The notes under the pieces were generated by a model. That model did not search any database. It saw only the letters and a program-made list of their open reading frames with translations, and was not told the origin of the DNA. DNA of 64,000 nucleotides from Natronorubrum sulfidifaciens JCM 14089 (GTDB lineage Archaea > Halobacteriota > Halobacteria > Halobacteriales > Natrialbaceae), in contig NZ_AOHX01000025.1 in NCBI RefSeq assembly GCF_000337735.1, positions 160,600 to 224,599 of the forward strand. The letters run 5' to 3'. This document shows positions 17,234 to 26,132 of this stretch, piece by piece; positions within the stretch are counted from its first letter, which is position 1, and each line of letters opens with the position of its first letter. The position numbers were made by a program, and so were the translations under genes.

Positions 17234-18757
17234 TTACGACGATTCGACGTGCTGTTCGAACGCGTGTGCACTCGAGAGCACCGTCGCATCGTCGAACCGC
17301 TCCCCGACCAGCATGAGACCAACCGGGAGGCCGTCCGACCGGCCAGCGGGCACCGAGACCGCCGGGTGGCCGGTCACGTCGAACGGAGCCGTGTTGTGGA
17401 GCATGTTGAGGGCGCGCTCGATCGCCTCGAGCCGCGAAATCGTCCTGTCGACCTCGTGTGCGGTTTGGGGCGTCGTCGGCATCGCGAGCACGTCGACGTC
17501 CGCCAGTGCGTCGTCGTATTCGGCGGCCAGTTTCCGACTGAGGTTCTGTGCTTTCGCGTAGTAGCGTCCCCGATACTCGTCGGCCATGTACTGGCCGAGC
17601 ACGAGGGTGAATTTCAGCGTCGTCAGGTAGTCGTCTGCTTGTGCACGCCGCGCCCGCCCGAACGCATCGGCCAGTTGGGTGTCGTAGAAGCCCTTGCCGT
17701 AGTGGCCGACGCACTCGCCGTTGACCGTCGCAGCCGTTTCCTCGAGCGCGATGGCGTTCCAGATCGTGAGCCCGTCGAGATGCATCGGGATCGAAACCTC
17801 CTGTACCGTCGCGCCGGCGTCTTCGAACGCCGCGATCGCGTCGCGAACGGTGTCGTCGACGCCCGCCTCGCTGGTCTCTCGATCGAACCCCTCCGTGACG
17901 ACGCCGATGGTCACGTCCGAGGGATCGTCCGAGAGCGCCTCGGGATACTCCGTGGTGGGAACGGCCCCCTGTCGCGGGTCGAGGCCGTCTTCGCCGGCAA
18001 TGACATCCAACACGCGCGCACAGTCCTCGACAGTCGAACAGATTGGGCCGGCGTGGTCGAACGACCGGCCGAGGCCGGCGATACCCGTGTACGGAACCAG
18101 CCCGTGGGTCGGCTTGTGGCCGACAAGGCCACTCCAGGCGGCCGGAATGCGGATCGAGCCGCCCTGATCGCCGCCGATGGCGACGTCGACGTCGCCGGTT
18201 CCGACGGCCGCGGCCGACCCGGAGGACGACCCGCCCGCGATGTGATCCGAATCGACGGGGTTCAACACCGGCCCCGTCGCGGAGAGTTCGCCGCTCCCGG
18301 AGAAGGCCATATCCTCCATGTTGAGCTTGCCGGTGATCGTCGCACCGGCCTCGAGGAGCCGGGTCACGATGGTCGCATCGGTCGACGGCACGTAGCCCTC
18401 GAAGAGCTTCGAGCCGAGGGTTAGTTCGACGCCGGCCACGTTGACGTTGTCCTTGAGGCCGACGTCGTAGTCGGCGAGCGGGCCGTCGTCCGCGCCCCGG
18501 ACCTCGCATTTGGTGACGAAGGCGTTGAGCGGGTCCTCGTCCGGCCCCGGTTTGTAGCCGGGGTCGCGGTCGGTGTACTCGACTCGAGGCCGATAATCCG
18601 GGAGTTCGTCTAACCGCTCGTAGCCGGCGAGCGTTTCGGCGATGACGGCTTCGAAGTCCTCGACTTCCGAGTCAGCCAGGTCGATGTGGTGGTGGGCCGC
18701 GTACTCCCGGATTTCCTCCGGCGTGAGCGGCTGCACGTTCGGTGGTGATTCTGACAT
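17234..18757 (-). CDS. Amidase (amidase-signature family), second copy
   Basis: 507 residues. Triad regions are DVGLKDNVNVAGVELT (Lys near residue 105), AGGSSSGSAAAVGTG (about 172-186) and GGDQGGSIRIPAAWSGLVGHKP (about 193-214; written Asp-Gln where many family members have Asp-Cys/Thr). The N-terminal 70 residues are an extra helical, acidic region (LTPEEIREYAAHHHIDL) like that of some bacterial amidases. It shares the AS fold with the 15665-17179 gene, but the two differ enough that recent tandem duplication is unlikely. Both could belong to one nitrogen-scavenging operon. The substrate is unknown. Confidence 0.9.
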   Translation of the reverse strand: MSESPPNVQPLTPEEIREYAAHHHIDLADSEVEDFEAVIAETLAGYERLDELPDYRPRVEYTDRDPGYKPGPDEDPLNAFVTKCEVRGADDGPLADYDVGLKDNVNVAGVELTLGSKLFEGYVPSTDATIVTRLLEAGATITGKLNMEDMAFSGSGELSATGPVLNPVDSDHIAGGSSSGSAAAVGTGDVDVAIGGDQGGSIRIPAAWSGLVGHKPTHGLVPYTGIAGLGRSFDHAGPICSTVEDCARVLDVIAGEDGLDPRQGAVPTTEYPEALSDDPSDVTIGVVTEGFDRETSEAGVDDTVRDAIAAFEDAGATVQEVSIPMHLDGLTIWNAIALEETAATVNGECVGHYGKGFYDTQLADAFGRARRAQADDYLTTLKFTLVLGQYMADEYRGRYYAKAQNLSRKLAAEYDDALADVDVLAMPTTPQTAHEVDRTISRLEAIERALNMLHNTAPFDVTGHPAVSVPAGRSDGLPVGLMLVGERFDDATVLSSAHAFEQHVESS

Positions 18758-18830
18758 CAGTTCTGGTGGTTGCTAACAATAGACAAAAGCGTTCGCCAAT
18801 AGTTCCGAGGGGATGCTGTTGAATACTATC

Positions 18831-18855
18831 GTCGCCACTGACTTTCTGTGGCGAC
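18831..18855. repeat. Perfect 8-bp inverted repeat upstream of the amidase gene
   Basis: GTCGCCAC (18831-18838) and GTGGCGAC (18848-18855) are separated by 9 bases, about 75 bases before the amidase start at 18757. It could be an operator or a terminator-like hairpin. The rest of the 319-base gap (18758-19076) contains no gene that I can support. Confidence 0.5.
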
Positions 18856-19076
18856 TATCATTCCGCGCGCGTATCGAACAAGACGATTCAGTTTCAGCTA
18901 ACAGTGTGAGTGCCGAAATCGTCGTGGTCGCGCTCCCGACGTGGCCGGTCGTTGGATGCATCACCGAGGACGGGCAAAACGTCCAAGCTGTTCCCTGATG
19001 GACAGGACGTGCTGTGCAGTTCCGGCTGTGGACGTCGGTCGAATCGTTTTCCTTCCGCGCATACGTTCGATCGGGT

Positions 19077-19361
19077 ATGGCAGACCTCAACCCGATCGGC
19101 AAGCGGATTCACAACATCTCACCCGACCCTGTTCGACTGACCCTCGAGGACGGCACCGAGGCGGTCTTTCACATCTCCGGCGCGGAGTTCTTCCAACAGG
19201 AGTTTCAGGCCGAAGGCACGCGCGACGACGAGGATGCTGCGTATCGATTCGTCTCGAGTGCCGATAACACCTCGATTCTCGTCGGTCGACAGGGACCAGA
19301 CGAGGATGGGTGGTCGATGATCGGCGCGGTCGAAGCGGTTGAACCCGCAGACTCGAACTGA
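19077..19361 (+). CDS. Conserved hypothetical protein (94 aa)
   Basis: 94 residues from the in-frame ATG at 19077 (MADLNPIGKRIHN); the upstream open part is not protein-like. It is a soluble, acidic, beta-rich small protein: VRLTLEDGTEAVFHISGAEFFQQEFQAEG, then SILVGRQGPDEDGWSMIGAVEAVE. No motif indicates catalysis or nucleic-acid binding. I do not recognise a characterised family. It stands alone between divergent amidase and ppc genes. Confidence 0.7.
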   Translation: MADLNPIGKRIHNISPDPVRLTLEDGTEAVFHISGAEFFQQEFQAEGTRDDEDAAYRFVSSADNTSILVGRQGPDEDGWSMIGAVEAVEPADSN

Positions 19362-19786
19362 GACGGGCTGTGGTTCCGGGTACGGGACTTCTCGACCAAG
19401 GCAACTCTGCAGCGATCACTGCCCGCGGTCGATACCCACGATGACCATCGGCGCGCGCGAGCGGTTTCGCGATGGTTACCAGAGCGTAACAGATCTCGAT
19501 CGCTGGCATATTATGCATTATTAATACTGAAAGTAACTGGTAGTGTGCTCTGTGGCTTCTGTTCGTGATCCGGCTCCTGAGAACACCGTTCGATTTCGGC
19601 GGCGATATCCCGGAGAAGATGGAGTCACACGTACATCTCTCGAGCGGTGTGGTGTTTGTCGACCAACGACTCGACTAGCGCCCCTGAATAATTACTCGAG
19701 TACCAGTAACTATCATTGACGACGATGTAGTACTGTGTGACAGATCGACACGGGGATTTTTACTGTCGAACACGTACCGCCGGGAA
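19362..19786. other. Intergenic region with the ppc promoter
   Basis: 425 bases without a gene that I can support. A TATA-like ATTTTTAC at 19756-19763 lies 24-31 bases before the ppc ATG, consistent with a leaderless transcript. An AT-rich patch around 19508-19530 (ATATTATGCATTATTAATAC) could be another promoter with no gene directly behind it. Short frames here, such as one of 27 codons starting at the ATG near 19440, have no supporting feature. Confidence 0.5.
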
Positions 19787-22477
19787 ATGCCATTGCATAA
19801 CAGGGACGTTCGACAGGACGTCCGTGAACTGGGTGCATTGCTCGGAGACGTCCTCGAGGAACAGACCTCTCGACGGGCCTTCAGGACGGTCGAGTCGTGT
19901 CGACAGGACGCAATCGACTACCGGTCGGGTGAACTCGACTCGCGCCAGCCACTGATCTCGGATCTCGAGGGGCTTTCGCCACATCAACAGCGGATCGTCG
20001 CCCGTGCGTTTACGAGCTACTTCGAACTGATCAACCTCGCCGAAGAGCGCGAGCGGGTGCGCACGATCCGAACGGGATCGCAGGAAGGAACCCTCGAGGA
20101 CAGCCTCGAGACGGCAGCCGCGGAGTTAGCGGAGAGCAACGTCGACACCGTCGAGCAAGTGCTGGACGACGTCCTGATCGAACCAACGTTTACCGCACAT
20201 CCGACGGAAGCCCGGCGCAAGACGGTCAAATCGAAGCTACGAACGATCTCGACCCAACTCGAGACCTTAGACGAGCGACTGCTGACGGACAAAGAGGAAG
20301 GACAGGTCTGGCGGGACGTCGACGCCGAGGTGACGAGCCTCTGGCAGACGCCACAGGTTCGAAACCGGCAGCCTGAACCGGAAGACGAGGCCCGAAACGT
20401 CCAGTGGTACCTCGAGAACACGCTGTTCGACGTCGTCGGCGAGGTCTACGACGAACTCGCCGATGCGATCACCGGGGAAGTCGGAGACGACCTCGAGATT
20501 CCCAAACTCTTCGAGTTCCGCTCGTGGGCGGGCGGCGACCGGGACGGCAACCCCTACGTGACCCCCGAGGTGACGGCCAACACACTCGAGCAACAGCGCG
20601 AGGTCGTCCTCGAGAAGTACCGCGACCAGCTCAAGCGCCTGTCAGGCGTGTTGAGTCAGGACGGCAGCCGGATCGACGCCGGTGGGGCGTTCGAGCGCAC
20701 GCTCGAGGACGACCGCGACCGACTACCCGGTAGCGCCCGAACCGCCGAGGAACGGTATCCCGACGAGCCATACCGCCAGAAACTCAAGCTCATGCGCGAA
20801 CGCCTCGAGCGAGTTGGTGACGTCCGGCCCGGCGGCTACGAGGACGTCGACGAACTGCTCGCCGACCTCGAGGTCATCGCAAAGAGCCTACGGAACAACG
20901 GCGCCGAAAGCGTCGTCGAAGCCCACGTCGACCCGATTCGCCGGCAGGTCGCCACGTTCGGCTTCTCGCTCGCGAGTTTGGACCTGCGCGAACACCAGCA
21001 GAATCACACCGACGCCATCGCGGCTGCACTCGAGGGCGAAGGAATCGACTACCACAGCCTCGCCGAGGACGAGCGCACCGAGTTGCTCACCGACGCGATC
21101 TTGCAAGACGAGCCGATCATCGACTGTACCGACACCGAGGGTCTCTCCGAGGAGTCGGCCCGCGTCCTCGAGTTGTTCGCCAGCCTCGGCGACTGGCAGT
21201 CGGAGTACGGCGTCGAAGCGATCGACACCTACTGCATCTCGATGACCGAGGAGCCGAGTCACGTCCTTGAGGTACTCTTTCTCGCCGATCAGGCCGGCGT
21301 CGTCTCGCTGCCCGAACACTGCGGCATCGACGTCGTTCCGCTGCTCGAGACCGAGTACGCCCTCTCGGGTGCTCGCCGAATCATGGGCACGCTGTTCGAG
21401 AACGACGCGTACAGTCAGGCGCTCGAGGCCCGCGGGCAGACCCAAGAGATCATGCTCGGCTACTCGGACTCGAACAAGGAAAACGGCTTCCTCGCGGCGA
21501 ACTGGTCGCTCTATAGAAACCAGCGGCGACTGGGCGAGATCTGTGCCGACTACGACGTGACGATGCGGCTGTTCCACGGCCGTGGCGGCTCGATCTCCCG
21601 CGGCGGCGGGCCGATGAACGAAGCGCTGCTGGCGCTGCCCAACAGCACGGTGACGGGACAGGTCAAGTTCACCGAACAAGGCGAGGCGATCGCCGAGAAG
21701 TACGCCAATCCACGCATCGCCGAGCGCAACATCGAACAGATGCTGAACGCCCAGCTCCGGGCGCGCCTGCACGCCACAGACCAACCCGAAGAGGCCGTTC
21801 GTGAGGAGTGGATCGACGCCATGGAGACCATGGCAGACGCCGCCCGTCGGGAGTACCGTGATCTCTTAGAGAGCGACGGCTTCGTCCAGTACTTCGAGCA
21901 GGCGACGCCGATCACCGTCATCGAAGACCTCGATCTCGGCTCGCGGCCCGCCTCGAGAAGCGGCGAGCGAACCGTCGAGGACCTGCGGGCGATCCCGTGG
22001 GTGTTCTCGTGGACCCAGTCGCGGTGTATCCTGCCCGGCTGGTACGCCCTCGCGACGGGACTCGAGACCTATCTCGACGAGGGTGGCTCGATAGAGACGC
22101 TCCAGGAGATGTACGCCGAGTGGCCGTTCTTCCGGACGACGCTCGACAACGCCGCGCTCTCGCTGTCCCGGACCGAACTCGAGATCGCCGAGCAGTACGC
22201 GAATCTGGCAGACGACGACCTCGAGTCGACTTTCTTCCCGCGGATCACCGACGAGTACCAGCAGGCAACCGATCTGATTACCGAAATCGGCCAGCGCGAC
22301 CAGCTACACACGCGTGACTGGCTCGGCGAGAACCTCGAGCGACGCAACCCCTACGTCGATCCGTTGAACCTGCTGCAGGTCTACCTGCTCGACCAAACCC
22401 ATCGGACGGACATCGAGGAGCGAACGCTTCGGCTGACGGTCAAAGGTGTCGCTGCCGGGATGAAGAACACGGGGTAA
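19787..22477 (+). CDS. ppc: Phosphoenolpyruvate carboxylase
   Basis: 896 residues, the full-length bacterial-type enzyme that carboxylates PEP to oxaloacetate to refill the TCA cycle. Catalytic signatures are TAHPTEARRKTVKSKL (about 137-152), GGDRDGNPYVTPEVT (about 247-261), LGYSDSNKENGFLAANWSLY (about 556-575) and FHGRGGSISRGGGPMNEALL (about 590-609). The C terminus ends VKGVAAGMKNTG, as usual for this enzyme. Its stop codon abuts the stop codon of the convergent HNH-like gene with no spacer. Confidence 0.96.
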   Translation: MPLHNRDVRQDVRELGALLGDVLEEQTSRRAFRTVESCRQDAIDYRSGELDSRQPLISDLEGLSPHQQRIVARAFTSYFELINLAEERERVRTIRTGSQEGTLEDSLETAAAELAESNVDTVEQVLDDVLIEPTFTAHPTEARRKTVKSKLRTISTQLETLDERLLTDKEEGQVWRDVDAEVTSLWQTPQVRNRQPEPEDEARNVQWYLENTLFDVVGEVYDELADAITGEVGDDLEIPKLFEFRSWAGGDRDGNPYVTPEVTANTLEQQREVVLEKYRDQLKRLSGVLSQDGSRIDAGGAFERTLEDDRDRLPGSARTAEERYPDEPYRQKLKLMRERLERVGDVRPGGYEDVDELLADLEVIAKSLRNNGAESVVEAHVDPIRRQVATFGFSLASLDLREHQQNHTDAIAAALEGEGIDYHSLAEDERTELLTDAILQDEPIIDCTDTEGLSEESARVLELFASLGDWQSEYGVEAIDTYCISMTEEPSHVLEVLFLADQAGVVSLPEHCGIDVVPLLETEYALSGARRIMGTLFENDAYSQALEARGQTQEIMLGYSDSNKENGFLAANWSLYRNQRRLGEICADYDVTMRLFHGRGGSISRGGGPMNEALLALPNSTVTGQVKFTEQGEAIAEKYANPRIAERNIEQMLNAQLRARLHATDQPEEAVREEWIDAMETMADAARREYRDLLESDGFVQYFEQATPITVIEDLDLGSRPASRSGERTVEDLRAIPWVFSWTQSRCILPGWYALATGLETYLDEGGSIETLQEMYAEWPFFRTTLDNAALSLSRTELEIAEQYANLADDDLESTFFPRITDEYQQATDLITEIGQRDQLHTRDWLGENLERRNPYVDPLNLLQVYLLDQTHRTDIEERTLRLTVKGVAAGMKNTG

Positions 22478-23011
22478 TCAGCGGTCGCCGTCGGTGTCGT
22501 ATCGCTCCGCTGCTGACTCGAACCCCAGTTCCTCGTGTTCTCGTCCCCGGCGCTGTTCGAGTTCGGCGATCGCCGCCGGATCGCGGGCCGCGTCGTCGGT
22601 GATCCGCGCCCACGAGGTGTGGACCTTCGAATGGCACCACCGACAGAGATACACCGTGATCTCGTGGCTCAGTTGCTCCCCATCGCGAGCATAGGAGAGG
22701 TGATGTTCCTCGAGCAGCGGGCGCTCGTCGTCGTGGGCCAACCGTTTTTTCTCGAGGCCACAGCGGACGCACTCGCGGTCCCGGTTGCGCGAGCGGAAGT
22801 GCGGGCAATCGGCCCACGTCTCGTCCGTGTCGGGATCGACGACGGGACAGGCGTACTCCTCGCTGGCGCGTTCGCGGGCGAACTCGGGGTCGTGTGCGTA
22901 GTGCTCGAGGGCGTACCGACACTGGCCCTCGCCGGTGAGATGGTCACAGAGACCCGCGAACTCGTAGGGGTCGTCGACGCCGACCGACGTGCCCTGTGGC
23001 GTTTTCTCCAT
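22478..23011 (-). CDS. HNH-nuclease-like zinc protein
   Basis: 177 residues from ATG 23011. The C-terminal part holds a Cys-His module: ECVRCGLEKKRL (about 86-97), LEEHHLSYARDGE (about 105-117) and LCRWCHSKVHTSW (about 127-139). This matches the CxxC...HH...CxxCH/H layout of HNH endonuclease folds. The N-terminal region has several further Cys (LCDHLTGEGQCR, YACPVVD, DCPHF), so a second metal site is possible. Whether it cleaves DNA is unknown; it is not in a restriction or mobile context. It is convergent with ppc at zero distance. Confidence 0.7.
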   Translation of the reverse strand: MEKTPQGTSVGVDDPYEFAGLCDHLTGEGQCRYALEHYAHDPEFARERASEEYACPVVDPDTDETWADCPHFRSRNRDRECVRCGLEKKRLAHDDERPLLEEHHLSYARDGEQLSHEITVYLCRWCHSKVHTSWARITDDAARDPAAIAELEQRRGREHEELGFESAAERYDTDGDR

Positions 23012-23132
23012 GCGCAGTTGCTCGGTCTTTGGCCGGCGAGCAGTTGAATCTCACGGGGACTGCTCGCGACGAGGTATCGTAGCCACTGAACGTCACTGCA
23101 CACCTGCTCGCACGACGGGAGCACGGTTCGGA

Positions 23133-23286
23133 GCGTGCGCGGGTCGAAGCGTGCGCGGGTCGAAGCGAACGACGTGAGCGAGACCCGCGGAAATGCGAAC
23201 GGGGAGGAACGACGTGAGCGAGAACCGCGGAAACGCGAACGGGGAGAAACGACCCGTGAGCGAGGGCTCGATCGAGAACCGCGGAC
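23133..23286. repeat. Tandem repeats (16 bp x2 and 40 bp x about 2.9)
   Basis: GCGTGCGCGGGTCGAA occurs twice in direct succession (23133-23148 and 23149-23164). It is followed by a 40-bp unit at 23167-23206, again at 23207-23246 with two substitutions, and a degenerate third copy to about 23286. Each long unit contains GACGTGAGCGAGA and CCGCGGAAA. The block lies between the HNH-like gene and the DUF192 gene. No coding function is evident. Confidence 0.8.
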
Positions 23287-23361
23287 AGTGCGATCAGTGT
23301 GTGAGTCGGTTCAGTTGTTACTATAGGAGGACTTTTGAGATCATCCACCCGACTCGAGAAC

Positions 23362-23754
23362 GTGCGGCTGGTCCACCATTCGACGGTTGGCAGCGAGACG
23401 GAAGGGAGCACGGTCACTGACCGAACTGCCACGCCGAACGTAGTGGCGACGGACGTCGACCTCGCGGACTCGTTGGTGCGTCAGACGCGCGGACTGATGT
23501 TTCGGCGTTCGATCCCTGACGACTACGCGCTCGCGTTCCGCTTTGGCTCCGTCAAAACCCGCGACGTCCACATGCTGTTCGTCTTTTTCCCCATCGACGC
23601 CGTCTGGATCGTCGACGACATCGTCCAGCGCGTCGAGCGCCTGCGGCCGTGGCGGAGCTTCGAACGCGAGCGGTGTGATCTGCTCGTCGAACTGCCCGCC
23701 GGCGCTGGAAGCGACATCGAACCGGGTGACCGGCTCGTTCTCGAGTCGGCCTGA
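23362..23754 (+). CDS. DUF192 family protein
   Basis: 130 residues if it starts at GTG 23362 (VRLVHHSTVG). A TTG at 23335 in the same frame has a strong AGGAGG 4 bases upstream, so a 139-residue form is possible. The core LADSLVRQTRGLMFRRSIPDDYALAFRFG and VHMLFVFFPIDAVWIVDD is the DUF192 signature, and ELPAGAGSDIEPGDRLVLE closes the beta fold. The family is widespread and its function is not established. It lies directly after a tandem-repeat block and converges on hpt with 7 bases between the genes. Confidence 0.82.
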   Translation: MRLVHHSTVGSETEGSTVTDRTATPNVVATDVDLADSLVRQTRGLMFRRSIPDDYALAFRFGSVKTRDVHMLFVFFPIDAVWIVDDIVQRVERLRPWRSFERERCDLLVELPAGAGSDIEPGDRLVLESA

Positions 23755-23761
23755 TTCGGCC

Positions 23762-24322
23762 TCACTCGAGGACGTCGACCTGTCCATCCCGAACGCGGAC
23801 GTCGAGCAGACTCGTCACGTCTCGAGAGACGTCTGCGTGATCGACGTCGACCCGTCGGAGGACGACCACGATATCGACGAGTTCGGCTTCGACGGCCTCG
23901 AGGGCGTCACAGACAGCCTCGATTGTGCCACCCGAGGAGAGGACGTCGTCGACCAGCAGCACGCGGTCACCGGCGTCGACACCGTTGAGATAGAGTTCGC
24001 TCTCGCCGTAGCTGGTCTCCTGATGGACCGCGACCTCTTCCGGAAAGCCATAGGAGCGCTTGCGGACGACGACCAGTGGCACGTCAGTCGCGATCGACAG
24101 CGCCGTCCCGTGGTGAATCCCCATCGCTTCCGGCGCGACGATCTTGTCGACGGACTCGAGGTCGACGCGCTCGCGGATGCCGTCGGCGACGGCGCACAAC
24201 ACCGCCGGCTCGAGCGGCGGAATCCCGTCGGTGACACCGTGAACGAAGTACTCGTAGCCGTCTCGGTCGACGACGGGGGCCTGTCGAAGCGATCGCGCCA
24301 GCGGCTCCAGCGTTGGGTCCAT
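23762..24322 (-). CDS. hpt: Hypoxanthine/adenine phosphoribosyltransferase-like protein
   Basis: 186 residues. The PRPP-binding motif VLLVDDVLSSGGTIEAV lies at about residues 116-132. VDKIVAPEAMGIHHGTALS (about 57-75) and VVVRKRSYGFPEE (about 83-95) are typical of the archaeal purine salvage enzymes annotated Hpt/HGPRT-like. It joins a purine base to PRPP to form the nucleotide; base preference cannot be read from sequence. It is divergent from the leuA/cimA-type gene. Confidence 0.88.
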   Translation of the reverse strand: MDPTLEPLARSLRQAPVVDRDGYEYFVHGVTDGIPPLEPAVLCAVADGIRERVDLESVDKIVAPEAMGIHHGTALSIATDVPLVVVRKRSYGFPEEVAVHQETSYGESELYLNGVDAGDRVLLVDDVLSSGGTIEAVCDALEAVEAELVDIVVVLRRVDVDHADVSRDVTSLLDVRVRDGQVDVLE

Positions 24323-24421
24323 ACTCGAGTCGGGCTACGCGGAGGAGGCGAAAGGTTGTTCCGGTGTGACACACTCGAGAGGGACGCCGCGACATCGCGC
24401 CGTCGCTTCGGGACCGGCGGA

Positions 24422-24427
24422 TTTAAG
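24422..24427 (+). promoter_or_regulatory. TATA-like element upstream of the leuA/cimA-type gene
   Basis: TTTAAG lies 29-34 bases before the ATG of the upstream ORF (24456) and 96 bases or more before the synthase start (24523). If used, the transcript would begin close to the upstream ORF. Confidence 0.4.
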
Positions 24428-24455
24428 TCAGCATAATCCATTAGGATCTGATACC

Positions 24456-24545
24456 ATGGCACGAGATTCGTTCTCAACGCCGGAGTCCGAGGATAGAGGA
24501 AGTCGGGGCAACCCGGCTGGGCGTGAAATTCCACGACGAACCTAA
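24456..24545 (+). CDS. Possible leader peptide (29 aa) overlapping the synthase start
   Basis: An ATG-initiated 29-codon frame (MARDSFSTPESED..., ending PRRT) is the first ORF expected on the transcript from the TATA-like element at 24422. It ends at 24545, 20 bases inside the downstream synthase frame. It contains no Leu or Ile run of the classical attenuator kind. It could be a translated regulatory uORF or chance. The peptide resembles nothing that I know. Confidence 0.3.
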   Translation: MARDSFSTPESEDRGSRGNPAGREIPRRT

Positions 24546-26094
24546 TCGCAGTGTATCACTCTTGCCTGTAACTCACTCCGCCGAACAGACGATTCCATCT
24601 GATCGTACAGTCCGCCTTCTCGACACGACGCTTCGCGATGGCGAACAAGCACCGGGTGTCTCGCTTTCACCCGACGAAAAAGTCGAGATCGCCAACGCCT
24701 TAGAGCGAGCCGGCGTCTCCGTCATCGAGGCCGGCAGCGCCTGTACCGGGGCGGGCGAACGCCAAGCGATCTCGCGGGTCACCGACCTCGATCTCGACGC
24801 CCGCGTCACCAGCTTCTCTCGCGGGATCCAGACCGATATCGATCTCGCACTCGACTGTGACGTCGACGGCATCCACCTCGTCGTCCCCTCGAGCGACCGC
24901 CACGTCGAGGACAAGGTCGGCACCTCCCGCGAGGCCAACCTCGAGAAAACCGCCGAACTCGTCGAGTACGCCACGGCCCACGATCTCTGGGTCGAGGTCA
25001 TCGGTGAGGACGGCTCCCGAGCCGACCTCGACTACCTCGAGGAGCTGATGGGGACCGCCCTCGATGCTGGTGCCGACCGGGTCTGTTTTGCCGACACCGT
25101 CGGCCACACCGGCCCCGAGCGCACCGCCGAAGCCGTCTCCCGACTCGCCGAACTCGGTCCAGTCAGCGCCCACACGCACGACGATCTTGGACTGGGTGTC
25201 GCGAACGCACTCTCGGCGATCTCCGCCGGGGCCGACCTCGTTCACTGTACCGTCAACGGGCTCGGCGAACGGGCCGGCAACGTCGCCCTCGAGGAAGTTG
25301 CGATCGCCCTGTCGCACGTCTACGGCGTCGACACGCTCGAGCTCACGGAACTGTACGGGCTCGCCCAGACCGTCTCCCGGGCGACCGGCATTCAGCTGCC
25401 GCCGAACAAGGCCGTCATCGGCGAGAACGCCTTCACCCACGAGAGCGGCATCCACACCGACGGCACGCTCAAAGACGACAAGATGTACGAGCCCTACGCC
25501 CCCGAGACGGTCGGCCGCGAGCGCCGACTCGCTCTCGGCAAGCACACGGGCCGGGCTGGCGTCAAAGCGACACTCGAGGAACACGGCGTCGAGGCCAGCA
25601 GCGACGAAATCGCGACGATCGCGAACCGCGTCACGGAACTCGGCGACCGCGGTCGCCGGGTCACGGACGCCGATCTGCTCGCGATCGCCGAAGACGTCAC
25701 CGGCGACGACCGCGACCGCGTCGTCGAACTGCTGGATCTCACCGCCACGAGCGGCGGTGCCGTCCCGACCGCGAGCATCCGACTCGCCGTCGGCGGCGAG
25801 GAACGCGTCGCCAGCGGCACCGGGTCCGGCCCCGTCGACGCCGCCGTCTCCGCCGTTCGTGAAGCACTTGGCTCGATGGCCGATGCCGAACTCGAGTCCT
25901 ACCACGTCGACGCCGTGACGGGCGGCACCGACGCCGTCGTCACTGTCGAAGTGACGATGGTCCGCAACGACCGCTCGGTCACCGTCGCCCGCAGTGAAGC
26001 CGACATCACGCGCGCAAGCGTCGAGGCAATGGTCGATGCGCTCGACCGACTCCTCGCGTCCGATCCACAGCCGCTCACGCCGGCAGACGACTGA
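24523..26094 (+). CDS. 2-isopropylmalate / (R)-citramalate synthase family enzyme
   Basis: 523 residues from GTG 24523 (start not certain). It has an HMGL-like TIM barrel: DTTLRDGEQAPGVSLSPDEK (about 34-53), VSAHTHDDLGLGVANAL with the HxH metal ligands (about 221-237), VNGLGERAGNVALEE and IHTDGTLKD. The C-terminal 140 residues are the regulatory LeuA-dimer domain, which binds the feedback amino acid. The enzyme condenses acetyl-CoA with 2-oxoisovalerate (leucine pathway) or pyruvate (isoleucine pathway). The sequence seen does not decide between LeuA and CimA, and no other leu/ilv gene is adjacent. A short ORF overlaps the start. Confidence 0.85.
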   Translation: MKFHDEPNRSVSLLPVTHSAEQTIPSDRTVRLLDTTLRDGEQAPGVSLSPDEKVEIANALERAGVSVIEAGSACTGAGERQAISRVTDLDLDARVTSFSRGIQTDIDLALDCDVDGIHLVVPSSDRHVEDKVGTSREANLEKTAELVEYATAHDLWVEVIGEDGSRADLDYLEELMGTALDAGADRVCFADTVGHTGPERTAEAVSRLAELGPVSAHTHDDLGLGVANALSAISAGADLVHCTVNGLGERAGNVALEEVAIALSHVYGVDTLELTELYGLAQTVSRATGIQLPPNKAVIGENAFTHESGIHTDGTLKDDKMYEPYAPETVGRERRLALGKHTGRAGVKATLEEHGVEASSDEIATIANRVTELGDRGRRVTDADLLAIAEDVTGDDRDRVVELLDLTATSGGAVPTASIRLAVGGEERVASGTGSGPVDAAVSAVREALGSMADAELESYHVDAVTGGTDAVVTVEVTMVRNDRSVTVARSEADITRASVEAMVDALDRLLASDPQPLTPADD

Positions 26095-26132
26095 GACGGC
26101 CCGAAACCACTCTCTTCGGATTCTACGCTGTG

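Noticed and set aside
19440..19524. 27-codon ORF upstream of ppc
   Set aside because: No start context, family feature or neighbouring gene supports it.
23133..23286. Tandem repeat as a CRISPR array
   Set aside because: Units are contiguous without unique spacers, only about three copies exist, and no cas gene is in the window.
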